64,000 bases of DNA from positions 12,623,144 through 12,687,143 of the forward strand of contig NC_133946.1 of NCBI RefSeq assembly GCF_031877795.1, in the 5' to 3' direction. The stretch's first letter is position 1. Each line of letters opens with the position of its first letter. Below the pieces are notes generated by a model that was not told the DNA's origin, did not search any database, and was given only the letters and a program-made list of their open reading frames with translations. The position numbers and the translations under genes are program-made. Positions 37,006 through 47,200 of the stretch are shown one piece after another. This DNA is from Strix aluco. Taxonomy: Eukaryota; Chordata; Aves; Strigiformes; Strigidae.

Positions 37006-37031
37006 TGTATATCTATCCCGATAGATATACA
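37006..37031. repeat. Perfect 12-bp inverted repeat, 2-base loop
   Basis: TGTATATCTATC and GATAGATATACA are exact reverse complements separated by CC. The hairpin lies between the DTX4 poly(A) signal and the MPEG1 stop, so on the - strand it would be in the MPEG1 3' UTR. A (TG)n run directly precedes it on the + strand. Confidence 0.9.
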
Positions 37032-37901
37032 TGGAGACAGGGGTTGCCCTCCAGCTGCAGGGGACAGAAATTGGTGGCTAACCCCGTGCACGTCTCCGCG
37101 GGGCCGCCCCGCTCCCTCCTTTCCTGCAAGGCGAAGCATTGATAATGCCGACTGCGCCGGCCCTAGGTGCCTGCAGTAGCTGGGGGGACTTTCTGGGCTT
37201 GCAGGGCTGGAGGTCTTTTCCCAGGAGTCAGGCCCCAGCATGCATCCTCACCCAGTGTTTTTACAAGTAGCAAGTCTCCACCCGGGATGGGCAGGAGTCC
37301 TGCGGGTGTTTTTGTGTGTCAGGGGAGAGTAGGGGGGGTTGTGCAGCTTCCCCTGGCTTTTTGGGGCCAGCCTGGGGGAAAGAAGATACAGCTGTGCTCA
37401 GGGTTTCCTTCTCCTTGGGCACCCCAGTGTCCCCAGCAGCTGGCTGAAGGGCCATGGGCCCCCTTTTTTCGTTTTGGGGCAGGGGGACAGCTGGGGCATG
37501 GTTTGCAGTGGAAGGGAAACTCATTTATCTCTGAAGGGGCAGAGCTCTGGGACTGTTTGGAGGGAGGAGATGCCACTGTGGAGGTGCAGGGGCTGATGAC
37601 AGGTTGACCCTGGGAGTTGGCCTCCAAGGTCAGCCAGAGGGGGATGTCTGAAGGGTCACAGAGCCTCCCAGGTGCGCGAGGCTGGAGCTTGGGGATGCGG
37701 TGGAGGACGAGAGCGTGTGTCACCCCATGGAGGGGTGAGCCTGGGGCCCCCCTGAGGAGAGAGACCCTTGGCTCCGGGGGGTGAGGGGCAGGGGGCTGGT
37801 GGCGCAGCGCAGCTTTGCCCCTGGAAGGGGCGTTGGGCAGGGGGCTTTGCCAGGGTTTGGGGCACAAGGCATCGCCTGGCAACTGCGGGGGGATGGGATG
37901 C

Positions 37902-40064
37902 TCACGCCATCAGCACCTCGGGCTCTCGCTGGTACCCCTCGCCCACACTCAGCACAGTGCTGTCCTCGGGGCTCACGGCGGCTGCGCTGTCCCCTTCGCC
38001 CATCGCGCGGTACCCCCTCACCTTGTACCTCTGGCGGCTGTAGTAGACCATGGCCAGGGTGGTGGCCAGCCCTGCCAGGACTGCCGCGGTGATGCCAGCC
38101 ACCTCGCCCCCCGTCAGCCCCTGGCTCCTCACCATCTCTGCCGTGTGCTGGATCTCTTCCGGCTGCGCCAGCCGCCACACGTGGCTCTGCCCATCCCTGA
38201 CCCAGGCGCTGTCCCCATCCCCGCTGCTCACCAGCACGGTGTCGACGGCCGGCAGGTTGGTGGGGGGCCGGGTGAAGGGTGGCAGGCGGGCGGGCGGCAG
38301 GGAGCCCCCTGTGAAGACGCCAGCCCGGACGCAGTACTGCACCTGGCAGCTATCGCTGATGAGCGCCAAGTGCTGGCTGAAGCCTGGGGGGCAGCTTTTG
38401 GGGTGGGGGTCCTCGGCGGTGCCCTGGTGCTGCCCCACCAAGGGGTTCCCTGCCTGGCAGCTGAAGAAGCCCCCAAAGGGCACTGCATACTGGCCACCCA
38501 CCTCATAATCCTGGCTCACACACACCCTGAGCTCATCAAAGAGCTTCAGCGGGAAGTACCCTGAGGGGCAGGACTGAGCACCAGTGATGGAGTTGGCGCT
38601 GTGGGCGCTGAACAGCCCCCCAAAGAGGTATCCTGAGCCTGGGGCCACCGGCCCGCTTGCGGCGCACCAGTAGGCGCTGAATTGCACCCGGGAGAGCCAG
38701 AAGATGTCCTGGCACACGCGGTGGCAGAAGATGCCCAAGGTGCACTTGTTGTGGCACTCCAGATGGCTGTGTCCTTCCTCCCGCTCCTGCGTGCCCAGCA
38801 GCACTGGAGTGTAGGTGGTGGGGCAGGAAAAAGCCCCAGTGAGGGGGTTCCTCTGCTCCAGTGCCCGGCACAGCGTGCTGGTGTCGGGGCCAGCCAGCCC
38901 GGCACACTCCTGGAAGACTCCCCCGAAGGTGAAGTTGGTCATGACACCCTCGCAGGAGCCATCATCGGCATTGGCATGGAAGTTGAAGTTGGGCGAGGTG
39001 ACATCAGTGCAGCCTAGGTAGGTATTGAAGGTGTAATAGCGGCGGATAGCCATCTCCACTCGCCTGGCCAGCTTCTTCACCATGGGGGTGGGCAGCTCTG
39101 GCAGGGTGCTGGGGTTGATGAAGAAGTACAGGGGCAGCCCTGAGCGGTCGAGAGCCACCAGCTGGTTTCTGATCCCCTCCTGCCAGGTCTTTAGGGTGAT
39201 ACCTGGGTAAAAGGGGGTGCCACCGATGCTCTCTACCCTAGAGTTGGTGCGGTTCTCTAGATACTGCTTGGTGAAGCCAGAGCTGATGTCCAGGGACTCC
39301 TCGCTTTTCACGCTGATGATGCTGTGGAAGGCCACGCCCGCCGAGGCGGTGACCGCACTCCGTGTGGCCCAGCTGTCCTTCAGGAAGGTGGCCTTGATCT
39401 GATCCTCCTGTACCAAGCTGGCTCCAGCATCCACAGAGGTGATGGTGTGGGTGCCATAGTTAAGCACCAGCACCTCAGCCAGAAAATCAGCCATCCGCGT
39501 CTGGTTGTTCTCCAGGTGGCTGGCAATCATCAGCAGCTGCTTCTTGAAGCCCTTGTCCAGGACTGCCCCTGGGTTGATCTTGGCTGTGTAAGCCAGGTTC
39601 CTGACTTGCACTCGGGTGGTGACAGCATGGTCTTTCACTTGGTGGGTCTTGGTCCGGTGGAAGTCATAGGAGAACTTGCCATTGATGGAGGAGAAGAGGC
39701 ACAGCTCCAGGTTGATGGAGGCAGAGGTGATGCTTTGGTAATCTTTCCAGGACTCGATGATCTCGGAGTTGAAGTCCAGGTTGCTCTGCTTGCGAGGGAT
39801 AGTGAAGATCTCATCTGGGATGATATAAGATCCGTCTTCTGTGGTCTTACACAGTGAGTAGCCCAGGTTGATAACTCTGCCCATATCCAAATTCCTGAGG
39901 TTATCCCAGCCCCCCCCCGGCAGGACTTCCAGACTTGGGAGCTTCAGGGCCTGCTTGCACTCCGAAAACCCCGCAGAGGAGGACAGCTCCTGGGACTGCT
40001 CAGCCCCTCTCACCCAAGCCACTGACACCCAGGCGAGCAGGACCCCCCACAGCACCCAGCCCAT
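37902..40064 (-). CDS. MPEG1: Macrophage-expressed gene 1 (perforin-2)
   Basis: A single uninterrupted 720-codon frame on the - strand; mammalian MPEG1 also has one coding exon and about 716 residues. A signal peptide covers about residues 1-20 (hydrophobic [15 protein letters not shown], then RGAEQ). The MACPF pore-forming domain occupies about 35-345, with the family signature YGTH at 203-206 followed by a DAGA segment. A cysteine-rich P2 region covers about 350-580. A linker leads to one transmembrane helix (about 654-675) and a 45-residue cytoplasmic tail with the basic start [11 protein letters not shown]. In mammals the protein is a type I membrane protein of phagocyte endosomes. It assembles into a ring and perforates engulfed bacteria after acid and proteolytic triggering. 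The first ATG of the frame directly precedes the signal peptide and is the likely start. The frame is intact, so the gene looks functional. It is convergent with DTX4. A GAGGAA PU.1-like core lies on the - strand about 95 bases upstream of the ATG, which would fit myeloid expression. Confidence 0.97.
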   Translation of the reverse strand: MGWVLWGVLLAWVSVAWVRGAEQSQELSSSAGFSECKQALKLPSLEVLPGGGWDNLRNLDMGRVINLGYSLCKTTEDGSYIIPDEIFTIPRKQSNLDFNSEIIESWKDYQSITSASINLELCLFSSINGKFSYDFHRTKTHQVKDHAVTTRVQVRNLAYTAKINPGAVLDKGFKKQLLMIASHLENNQTRMADFLAEVLVLNYGTHTITSVDAGASLVQEDQIKATFLKDSWATRSAVTASAGVAFHSIISVKSEESLDISSGFTKQYLENRTNSRVESIGGTPFYPGITLKTWQEGIRNQLVALDRSGLPLYFFINPSTLPELPTPMVKKLARRVEMAIRRYYTFNTYLGCTDVTSPNFNFHANADDGSCEGVMTNFTFGGVFQECAGLAGPDTSTLCRALEQRNPLTGAFSCPTTYTPVLLGTQEREEGHSHLECHNKCTLGIFCHRVCQDIFWLSRVQFSAYWCAASGPVAPGSGYLFGGLFSAHSANSITGAQSCPSGYFPLKLFDELRVCVSQDYEVGGQYAVPFGGFFSCQAGNPLVGQHQGTAEDPHPKSCPPGFSQHLALISDSCQVQYCVRAGVFTGGSLPPARLPPFTRPPTNLPAVDTVLVSSGDGDSAWVRDGQSHVWRLAQPEEIQHTAEMVRSQGLTGGEVAGITAAVLAGLATTLAMVYYSRQRYKVRGYRAMGEGDSAAAVSPEDSTVLSVGEGYQREPEVLMA

Positions 40065-41415
40065 GGCTGAATCGGCACAGGGCCCTCACCAGACGTCCGA
40101 GCGGTGAGGCGGGAGCTGAGGAAATGAGCTGACTGGGGTTGCAGCTGCTGGGTGGTTCCTCCTTTTGGGGGTTGAATTAACAAAAGGGAAAGGAGAAGTG
40201 AGAACTGATGAAGGTGAGAAATGACCGAATGCATCTGAGACAAGTGGGTGGGAAGCAGAAAACAGAAGTGCCCGGAGCTCATTGCCTCCCTGTTGCAAAA
40301 GCTCCTTCTCCCCATGAAAGCTGCTCTGCTGGGGATGGAGCAGGGAGAAATCTCACCTTCAGGTCTGCGCTGTGCCCAGGGAATTTCACTGTGTGAATCT
40401 CCCTTGGCCAGTGCTTGGGTGACTCCCCCAGATGAATCCCCCTTGTCCCTGGGTGACCCTGACTCCTTTGTGCCATGCAAGGGTCCTGTCCCCAGCCCTA
40501 TGGCCTTGGGGTCCCACTCTCATGACGGGGTGAGATCTGTCCCTGGTTACATGGGCTTTGTCACTGACTCTGAGGCTTTCCTCCGTGGCAAAGTTGAGGT
40601 GAGGAGAGGAAGCGTGGAGGTGGTGCAGTGTGGTTTCGGTGTGGGGGACAGTGCACAGCTTGTCTCTCTTCTCTCATGGGGAAGAGGCTGCCCAAGACCC
40701 TGGGGCAGGCACTGGTGGGTTTGGAGGTTCCCCCTCATGGGGACCAGCCCGTGGCACAGGTGTCGGTCCCCCCATACCAACATCTACATTAGGCCCCTCT
40801 GCAGCCTCCTCTACTCCATCCCTGTCCTTCCCTCAGGGTCTCCAGTGTCCCCAGCTGGGAAAAGCACCTCCTGCTCAGGATTGCTGAGCCGTGGGAGGCT
40901 GGTCCCAGTGGTACTGAGCTGGCTCTGCTCAGGGATGCTGGCGTTTGTCTGGGCCCCCATTTCAGTGGCATGGGGCAGCTGCTGCATGTTTTGGGGAATA
41001 AACAGTTAAAGCAGCTTCTGCTGTGAAAGATGTGACTCTTTCCATATGGACAGGCTCACTTCCCCTATTTTTACTGGTTAGTTCCTCTTCCCAGGGTGGT
41101 TCTGGCATGGAATGAGGCTGAAGCAAGAGCTGTGATGGGGGTGGGACGACTGTGGATGCGTGTGTGCTTTTGCCAGGATAACGCTGGGATGGGGTGGGGA
41201 ACGGATGACAGGAACACTGTTGGGGATGGTCTTGCTGGCCCCAATGTGGGGCTTGGCCCCAGAGTAGCTGGAAAACACTGGTGTGGGGAGCCCCTTGCTG
41301 GAGGCTCCCACACCAGCCTGGAGCCATCTGCATTTCACGCTGGGCTGAGCGTTCAGCTCACCTAAAATCTAGCCATGCGTTTTGCTGTCACCCAGTTTTG
41401 AAGCCTAAGCAGATA
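40065..41415. other. MPEG1 upstream region
   Basis: About 1.35 kb of 5' flank to MPEG1 (which reads leftward). The first 150 bases contain purine/pyrimidine-rich blocks (GGTTCCTCCTTTTGG at about 40,153-40,167, AAAGGGAAAGGAGAAGTGAG at about 40,180-40,200) resembling PU.1/ETS or PU.1-IRF elements. No other gene was recognised; open frames here have no domain features. Confidence 0.45.
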
Positions 41416-41729
41416 TGCTGGTTTTTGGCTGGGATAGAGTAAATTTTCTTCATAGCAGCTAGTATGAGGCTGTGTTTTGGAATATCCCTTTGGTCAGTGA
41501 GGGTCAGTTGTCCTGGCTGTGTCTCCTTCCAACTCCTTGTGCACCCCCAGTCTACTCACTGGTAGGGTGGTGTGAGAAGCAGAAAAGGTCTTGGCTCTGT
41601 GTAAGCACTGCTCAGCGATAACTAAAACATCCCTGTATTATCAACACTGTTTTCAGCACAAATACAAAACACAGTCTCATACCAGCTACTATGAAGAAAA
41701 TCAATTCTATCCCAGGCAAAAGCAGTACA
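41416..41729 (-). mobile_element. Endogenous retrovirus LTR fragment with fold-back end
   Basis: From about 41,480 to 41,729 the sequence matches, in the same - orientation, the LTR at 43,560-44,226. Shared blocks include GGAATATCCCTTTGG, CTCCTTGTGCACC, the GATAACTAAAACAT segment and the terminal CTATCCCAGGCAAAAGCAG. The first 65 bases (41,416-41,481) are the LTR 5' end again, but in the opposite orientation. They form an inverted repeat with 41,663-41,729. The copy is internally deleted and carries no coding sequence. Confidence 0.8.
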
Positions 41730-43559
41730 GCAGTGGCCCCTGGTGCGGCAATGGCTGCGGTCCCTGGGGTCGGAGGAGGGAGAGAAGCCCTGTGGGGCAG
41801 ACAGGAGCTGCCTTGTCTCTCCACCATGCAGGAGCAGCTCCCAAATGGAAACCAGGGCTTCTCTATGCTGTGTCTGCTGCTGCCAGCCATCCTGTCCCGT
41901 GGTGACCAAGATGTGGCCAAGCAAGGCAAAACCTGCCTGCTGCACCCAGCTGAGGGATTAAAAAAAAATAAATTTCCTTCCTGATCACCACAGGGAGTGA
42001 GCAAATGCCGAAGTGGGAGAGCAAGCCATGCTCACCGGTTGGTGGGCGCTGGTAGGGGAGGCAGAGCCCTGGGTAGGGCTGCTGCCGCCATCCAGAGGGT
42101 GAGGAAGGGGAAGCGAGGGTGGATGGCCACCAGCAGAGGTGCAGGTGGTGGTGGAAATGTGATTTGGACCTTCCCCCGGAAACAGCAGAGCCATTAAATG
42201 CTTGGGGCCTGGGTGAGGGGTGGGACGTGCTGCTCACAACAAGCCACAGCGCTGATGTAACCCAAATCAGCAGGGCCTGGGATGGACAGGGGCAATGCAA
42301 AACCTTTTTGGTGCCACTTCTGGGCTGCTGGGTGCCAGGTCTGACTTCTGGCCCCATTGCCGGGTCTGGCAGGGACACTTGGCCACCTGAGTCCCAGCCC
42401 CAAGGACACGGTGCCCTGGCATGCCAGGTTCGTGCATCATCATCATCATGCTAGGGCTTTCCGTGGGCTGGGATTCCCTGCAGCGGTGCGTTGTGACAGC
42501 CTCGTCCTGCCGCTTGTTCCCGGCATTGGGAAGTTGAGAATAAATGAGTCTGGGAAGGTAACACAGTTCAGTGCTCTGGCTGTAAAAAGCAGGTGGCCTT
42601 AGGAAAATGGCCAAGGGCTACTAAGATGCATCAGTTTGCAGCAAAGTTCTTGGTGGGAGGAATTAGAGATTGTGACTCAGTGAACAGAAGACCCACAGAT
42701 TGTAACAGCCGAGCAGTATGAGCCTAGGGGCTTGCAGGGATCACCGCAGACCGATGTTAAACCGGGAAAGCAGGAGGTATGGTACAGCCACCAGGCCTTG
42801 TGTCAGCCAGGGGTTGGTTGGCTGCTGGCTTGGATGGCTGCTCAGCATCAGAGCATGGAAATTGCTTAGGATTGATGAAAAATTGTGTATATATCGTGTC
42901 AATAAATAAACAGAGTCTATATATACACACCCACACATATAGATATTTCAGCTTTTCTTGGCTATGCAGAAACCTGAAAGAGGGGCGGGGGGATACTTTG
43001 ACAAGAAACAACCCTTTTGTCCTCATTGATGTTTTATTTTTAGGCAGAGCTTGGAAAATCTTGTCACAATGAGCAGCAGAGAAATGTGAGTTCAAAAGCC
43101 ATCAAAATTAACCATGTGGGATTTTCCAGTTTTGTTCCCTTTTCTGGCTGTGACTATTAGCAGTTGGTTATGGTGTTCTGAGGAGAAAGCAGGACTGAGC
43201 AATTTTGCGAGCTCTGTGCTCAACGCCTGTGCTGGTAAATGAAGAAGACAAAGTGGGAACTCGGGCCATCCAGATGCAGGTATGACTTGAGTGCTCTTAA
43301 GTGTGGTCTTGGCTGCTTGTTTTAATTTATGTCTCTGCATTAAGATGGCGATTTGATCCAGTGTCAAGACCTGCCTCCTAGAAAGACTCAAACTCAAAGC
43401 ACCTTCAGGCAGAAGGGCCCTTTCTGCTGTGTCAGCTGCAACCTGTTTTTCTACAAGTGATCTCCTGAAACTTTTAGGGCCCTGTAGCCCATCTCAACTG
43501 AGTCAGGTCATTCCCCAGCAGAGAGCTGCAAAAGCAGTGAGGAGCCCAGGAGGCCCCTG
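41730..43559. other. Sequence between two LTR fragments
   Basis: About 1.8 kb lies between two LTR remnants of the same orientation. No gag, pro, pol or env motif is recognisable in any frame. It includes a short (CAT)5 run at 42,435-42,449 and an AT-rich TATA/ACAC patch at 42,885-42,945. It may be unrelated host DNA or a fully decayed proviral interior; the sequence does not decide this. Confidence 0.4.
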
Positions 43560-44226
43560 GGGACAGTTTCACCACCCCTGATGGCCACCATGCAGCCACT
43601 CACTCACTCCTCCCCGCTCCCAGTGGGATGGGGAGGAGAATCAGAAAAAAAGTAAACCTTGACAGTTGAGATAAGAACAGTTTAATAAATAAAGTAATAA
43701 CAATAATAGTAAAATAGAATAATAATGATAATACTAATGAAAAGGAATATAACAAAAAAGAGAGAAATAAAACCAGCCTTCCTCTAAGACGCCAAGGCCT
43801 GCTTTGTGTAAGGGGGAATTTTTACTTCCTAAGATACTCTGCGTATATGGTATTTGGCGATGCTGTGAAGACTGGTGACCCACAATGCAATTGCTCACCA
43901 CCTGCTGACCAATGCCCAAGCAGCGATCTGCCCCTCCTGGCCAACTCCCCCCAGTTTATATACCGAGCATGATGTTCTGTGGCATGGAATATCCCTTTGG
44001 CTAGCTGGGGTCAGCTGTGCTGTCCATGCTCCCTCCCAGCTTCTTGTGCACCTCCTTGCTGTCAAAGCATGGGAAAAGGAAAAATCCTCAATTTAGGGTA
44101 AGTGCTACTTAGCAAAAACTAAACCATCAATGTCCTATCAACATTATTCTCACACTAAATAGAAAACACAGCACTGTACCAACTACTAAGAAGAAAATTA
44201 ACTCTATCCCAGCCAAAACCAGGACA
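43560..44226 (-). mobile_element. Solo-like endogenous retrovirus LTR
   Basis: About 670 bp in the - orientation. The 5' end of the LTR is at the right, where TGTCCTGGTTTTGGCTGGGA reads on the - strand from 44,226. A TATATAAA box lies at about 43,957-43,966 on the - strand (seen as TTTATATA on +). A long run of AATAATAAT-type sequence (43,680-43,745) and a GGGATGGGGAGGAGAATC block lie near its 3' end. This is a family I recognise as a common avian ERV LTR. The left end is degraded and no clear target-site duplication is visible. Confidence 0.85.
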
Positions 44227-47200
44227 GCATGTCTCGCCTGACCTTTATGCACCAGATGCCAACTTTGGCTATTTCTGCTCCCTGCCCCACCTGACGCAGA
44301 CCAGTGCTTTAAGTTGCTCTTAAATTAACATAATTTAAATCCACTGTTTTGGTTTTTTTTTTTTTTGTCTTTCTGTCCCATGCTGCTTGTGCAGCCTCTG
44401 GCATCAAAGGTGTAGAAAACAGTCTTTAAGCACTTACAGACTGTCTTCTTCCTGGGTAGAGTAAAACTAAATTTTTTTAGCAATACCCTTACAGCACCAG
44501 GAGTGGGAGTAATTAGGGGCATGCTAGTTATTCCCTTTGTGAGCAGGTTTCCCAGGGAATCTAATTGCAGGTGAGTGACACCATTTAATGGCCCTATAAC
44601 ATCCCCATCCCACAGCAACCTGTGTGCCAGCTCTGTGGGGGTCAGGTGGTGCAGCTGCGGGAGGCACTTGTGGCAGATGAGAAGCACAGATACTTCCAGC
44701 ATGCTCTTTTGGAGATTATTTCTTGAAAAGGTATTGACTGCGACTGTTCCTACAGCTTTGCTTACCTGGCTTTACAGGGCTTTCCTAGCTTTGGAGAAGA
44801 AGGAAAAAGAAACCTGGCAGGAATCACTGGGTGATTCTGCCACCACCAGGCCAGGCTTGCTCAGTACCTGAACCCTGTTATTATGGGTGTGTAATCAATA
44901 TTGGATAATTCTGCCCAGGGCATTTCACTTTTCTTCATGTTGATCAAAACCTGTATTTTTCTCAGTGGACACCAACATTATTTCTGGTTGCATATAATAT
45001 ATGCTTATTGTCTCCGAGTGTTGTTTGAATACAGGGAGGTAGCTCTAAAACTGTGAAGATCTCAGGAAGGATAACTTTAAATTACTACAATTTGTGGGTA
45101 CACTGATGATGAGAATAGATTCAGTAGCAACACTAAAAGCAGCAGAACTTCAAGCGGATGATTTCATGGGGTTGGAAGAAGGATGAGTGAACTAGTGTCC
45201 CTGTCACTCAGTGCTACCCAGCACGGTGTGTAAGGCCGTGGGTCGGATCAACCAGGCTGCTTCTGCCATCAAACCAGAACTGTGTTCCCCCTGTGAGACA
45301 TAACATTGTTTACCAAGTTATGTAGGTGAGAGAGAAATGTATTCCTGGAACATAAAACCCTAGAACACAGTGTCATATGACATAGTGCTACATTGAGACA
45401 TTCGGAGCCTGAATTTCAGAGAAGCTGAGGTCAGGAGTCAGATGCTCCGCAATTCTGGAAAGCTCCGTCTTTATAATTTCTCCTTTGCCAGGCATGGTTA
45501 CCATAACCTGGGTCACATTGCTTAAGGTCATTCTATTATTTAGGTAATTAATGAGAAGACATGCAAATCCTAACGCTGAAGCAAGTGTTAATTTTATGCT
45601 TTTTTGGTCTGTTTTTCAAAACTATGTGCCTGTACTACTGATTTGCTCTTCCTTTTCCAAGCCAAACGCATTTACCACTTATCACCAGAGGATGATTAAA
45701 ACTGCACTCAGAGCACGTATGGAGGACGATCGCTGGCAGTTTAAACCGTTTGACTCCACAGTACCATTAGGCAATTTGGCTGTTGACTTGCCCTTTCTGC
45801 TGCTAACCCAGTTCAGGTAACCAAGTGGCCTTGTGTAAAGACCACATTACAAGGGAGCTGCAGAATAAATGAGAGTGCTGAACTGGTTTCTGTTCAGATC
45901 TCAACAAGTTCTCATTTGTTTTATCTTTCACAGTGTTTACTCTCCACTTTATATCTTACTAGTTTCAATTCTTTTTGATAAACACATTTTCTCCTCTAGC
46001 TTCCTAGTATTAGGGGACAGAGCTAGGGCCTCAATTCAGGGCAAGTTTGAATAAAAGGAAGCTTTCTTTATAATAGTGTAACCTGCTTAGCCTACTTACA
46101 GTGAGAAAGCAAAATGCAGAAAGGAAATGTCAATATACAGTGATCTGACCCCCTGTCTACTTTTTAAGAACCTGACAGCAAGAGGAGAGCAATCAGGTCT
46201 CAGTGAGTTCCAGCAGGTGGTTCCACTTGGGCCTTTGGGAGGATAGTGGAAAAAGCAGCTGAAAACCACCTGACTGCACTCTGCAGCAATAATTTCTGTC
46301 ATTACTCCAGCAGCTTAGACACTCTCAAAGCTACACACCCCAGTATGTGTTCAATAGTGGGAGGTGGCCTGAAGCTGGCTGTCCAGACCAACAATCTTTG
46401 TGAGCTATGAACCCCAAGCTTTCCAGATAAGGCATGTATAAGTATCCACATGGCTGGATACTGCAACATGGTTACAGGAGGAACAGTGACATGGCCCACA
46501 AAAAGGTGACAGTAAAGGATGGGGTTGAGACTGGACAGAACAAGCCTCAGACACAGGCTGTTTAAATGGGCACTGGAAATCTGAATTTCTGACTTTTTTC
46601 CTGCCAGTAAACATTCCCGGTGTTACTTTTGAACAACTCCGTGGCCGTACAGTTCAGGAACTAGTCCAACAAAGAATAAACCAGCAAAAAGAAAACAGAG
46701 AGAGTATTATTCAGTGACATCAAAGGTCCCTGCTCAGGTTCACTATTCACCCCCTCCCTCTGTCAAAAGACAGAAACTTCTCCTTTGTTGATTAAAAATG
46801 GATCTGCTACTATAATTTTGTTCAAAACTTCTAAAAGGCAATCTTACTCCTGCAGACTCCTGGGTATTGCATGCATGTACTGCTATACTACAGACCTCGT
46901 CGTTACCTCAGAATGACTGTACCAGACCCTTCTTTGCCAGTTTCTTTCCCCATCTGTGCTCCAAGAGCAAGGCCTCTGGCTACCCTCCTTTCCGAACTGG
47001 TTCAGGCAATGTACCTTCCCTTTCACTGGGATTACTGTTGTGTTTGGGAAGTCACTGTCACCTCGGCATGCAACCCCCAGCACCTATGCTGAGAGACAAC
47101 TTGGCACCATCACTGAGCCGCGACAGACACAAAACCAACCGCAGATGATATGCTGAGTGCTCAGGTTTTGTCCACCCCAATCCTAACGCAGCCAGGGAGG

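Noticed and set aside
41730-43559. Complete endogenous retrovirus between the two LTR fragments
   Set aside because: No gag, pol or env motif in any frame and no clear primer-binding site; only the LTR remnants can be supported.
45551-45820. 89-codon + strand frame in the MPEG1-TMEM41B interval
   Set aside because: No family recognised, no splice or promoter context, and its length is within chance expectation.
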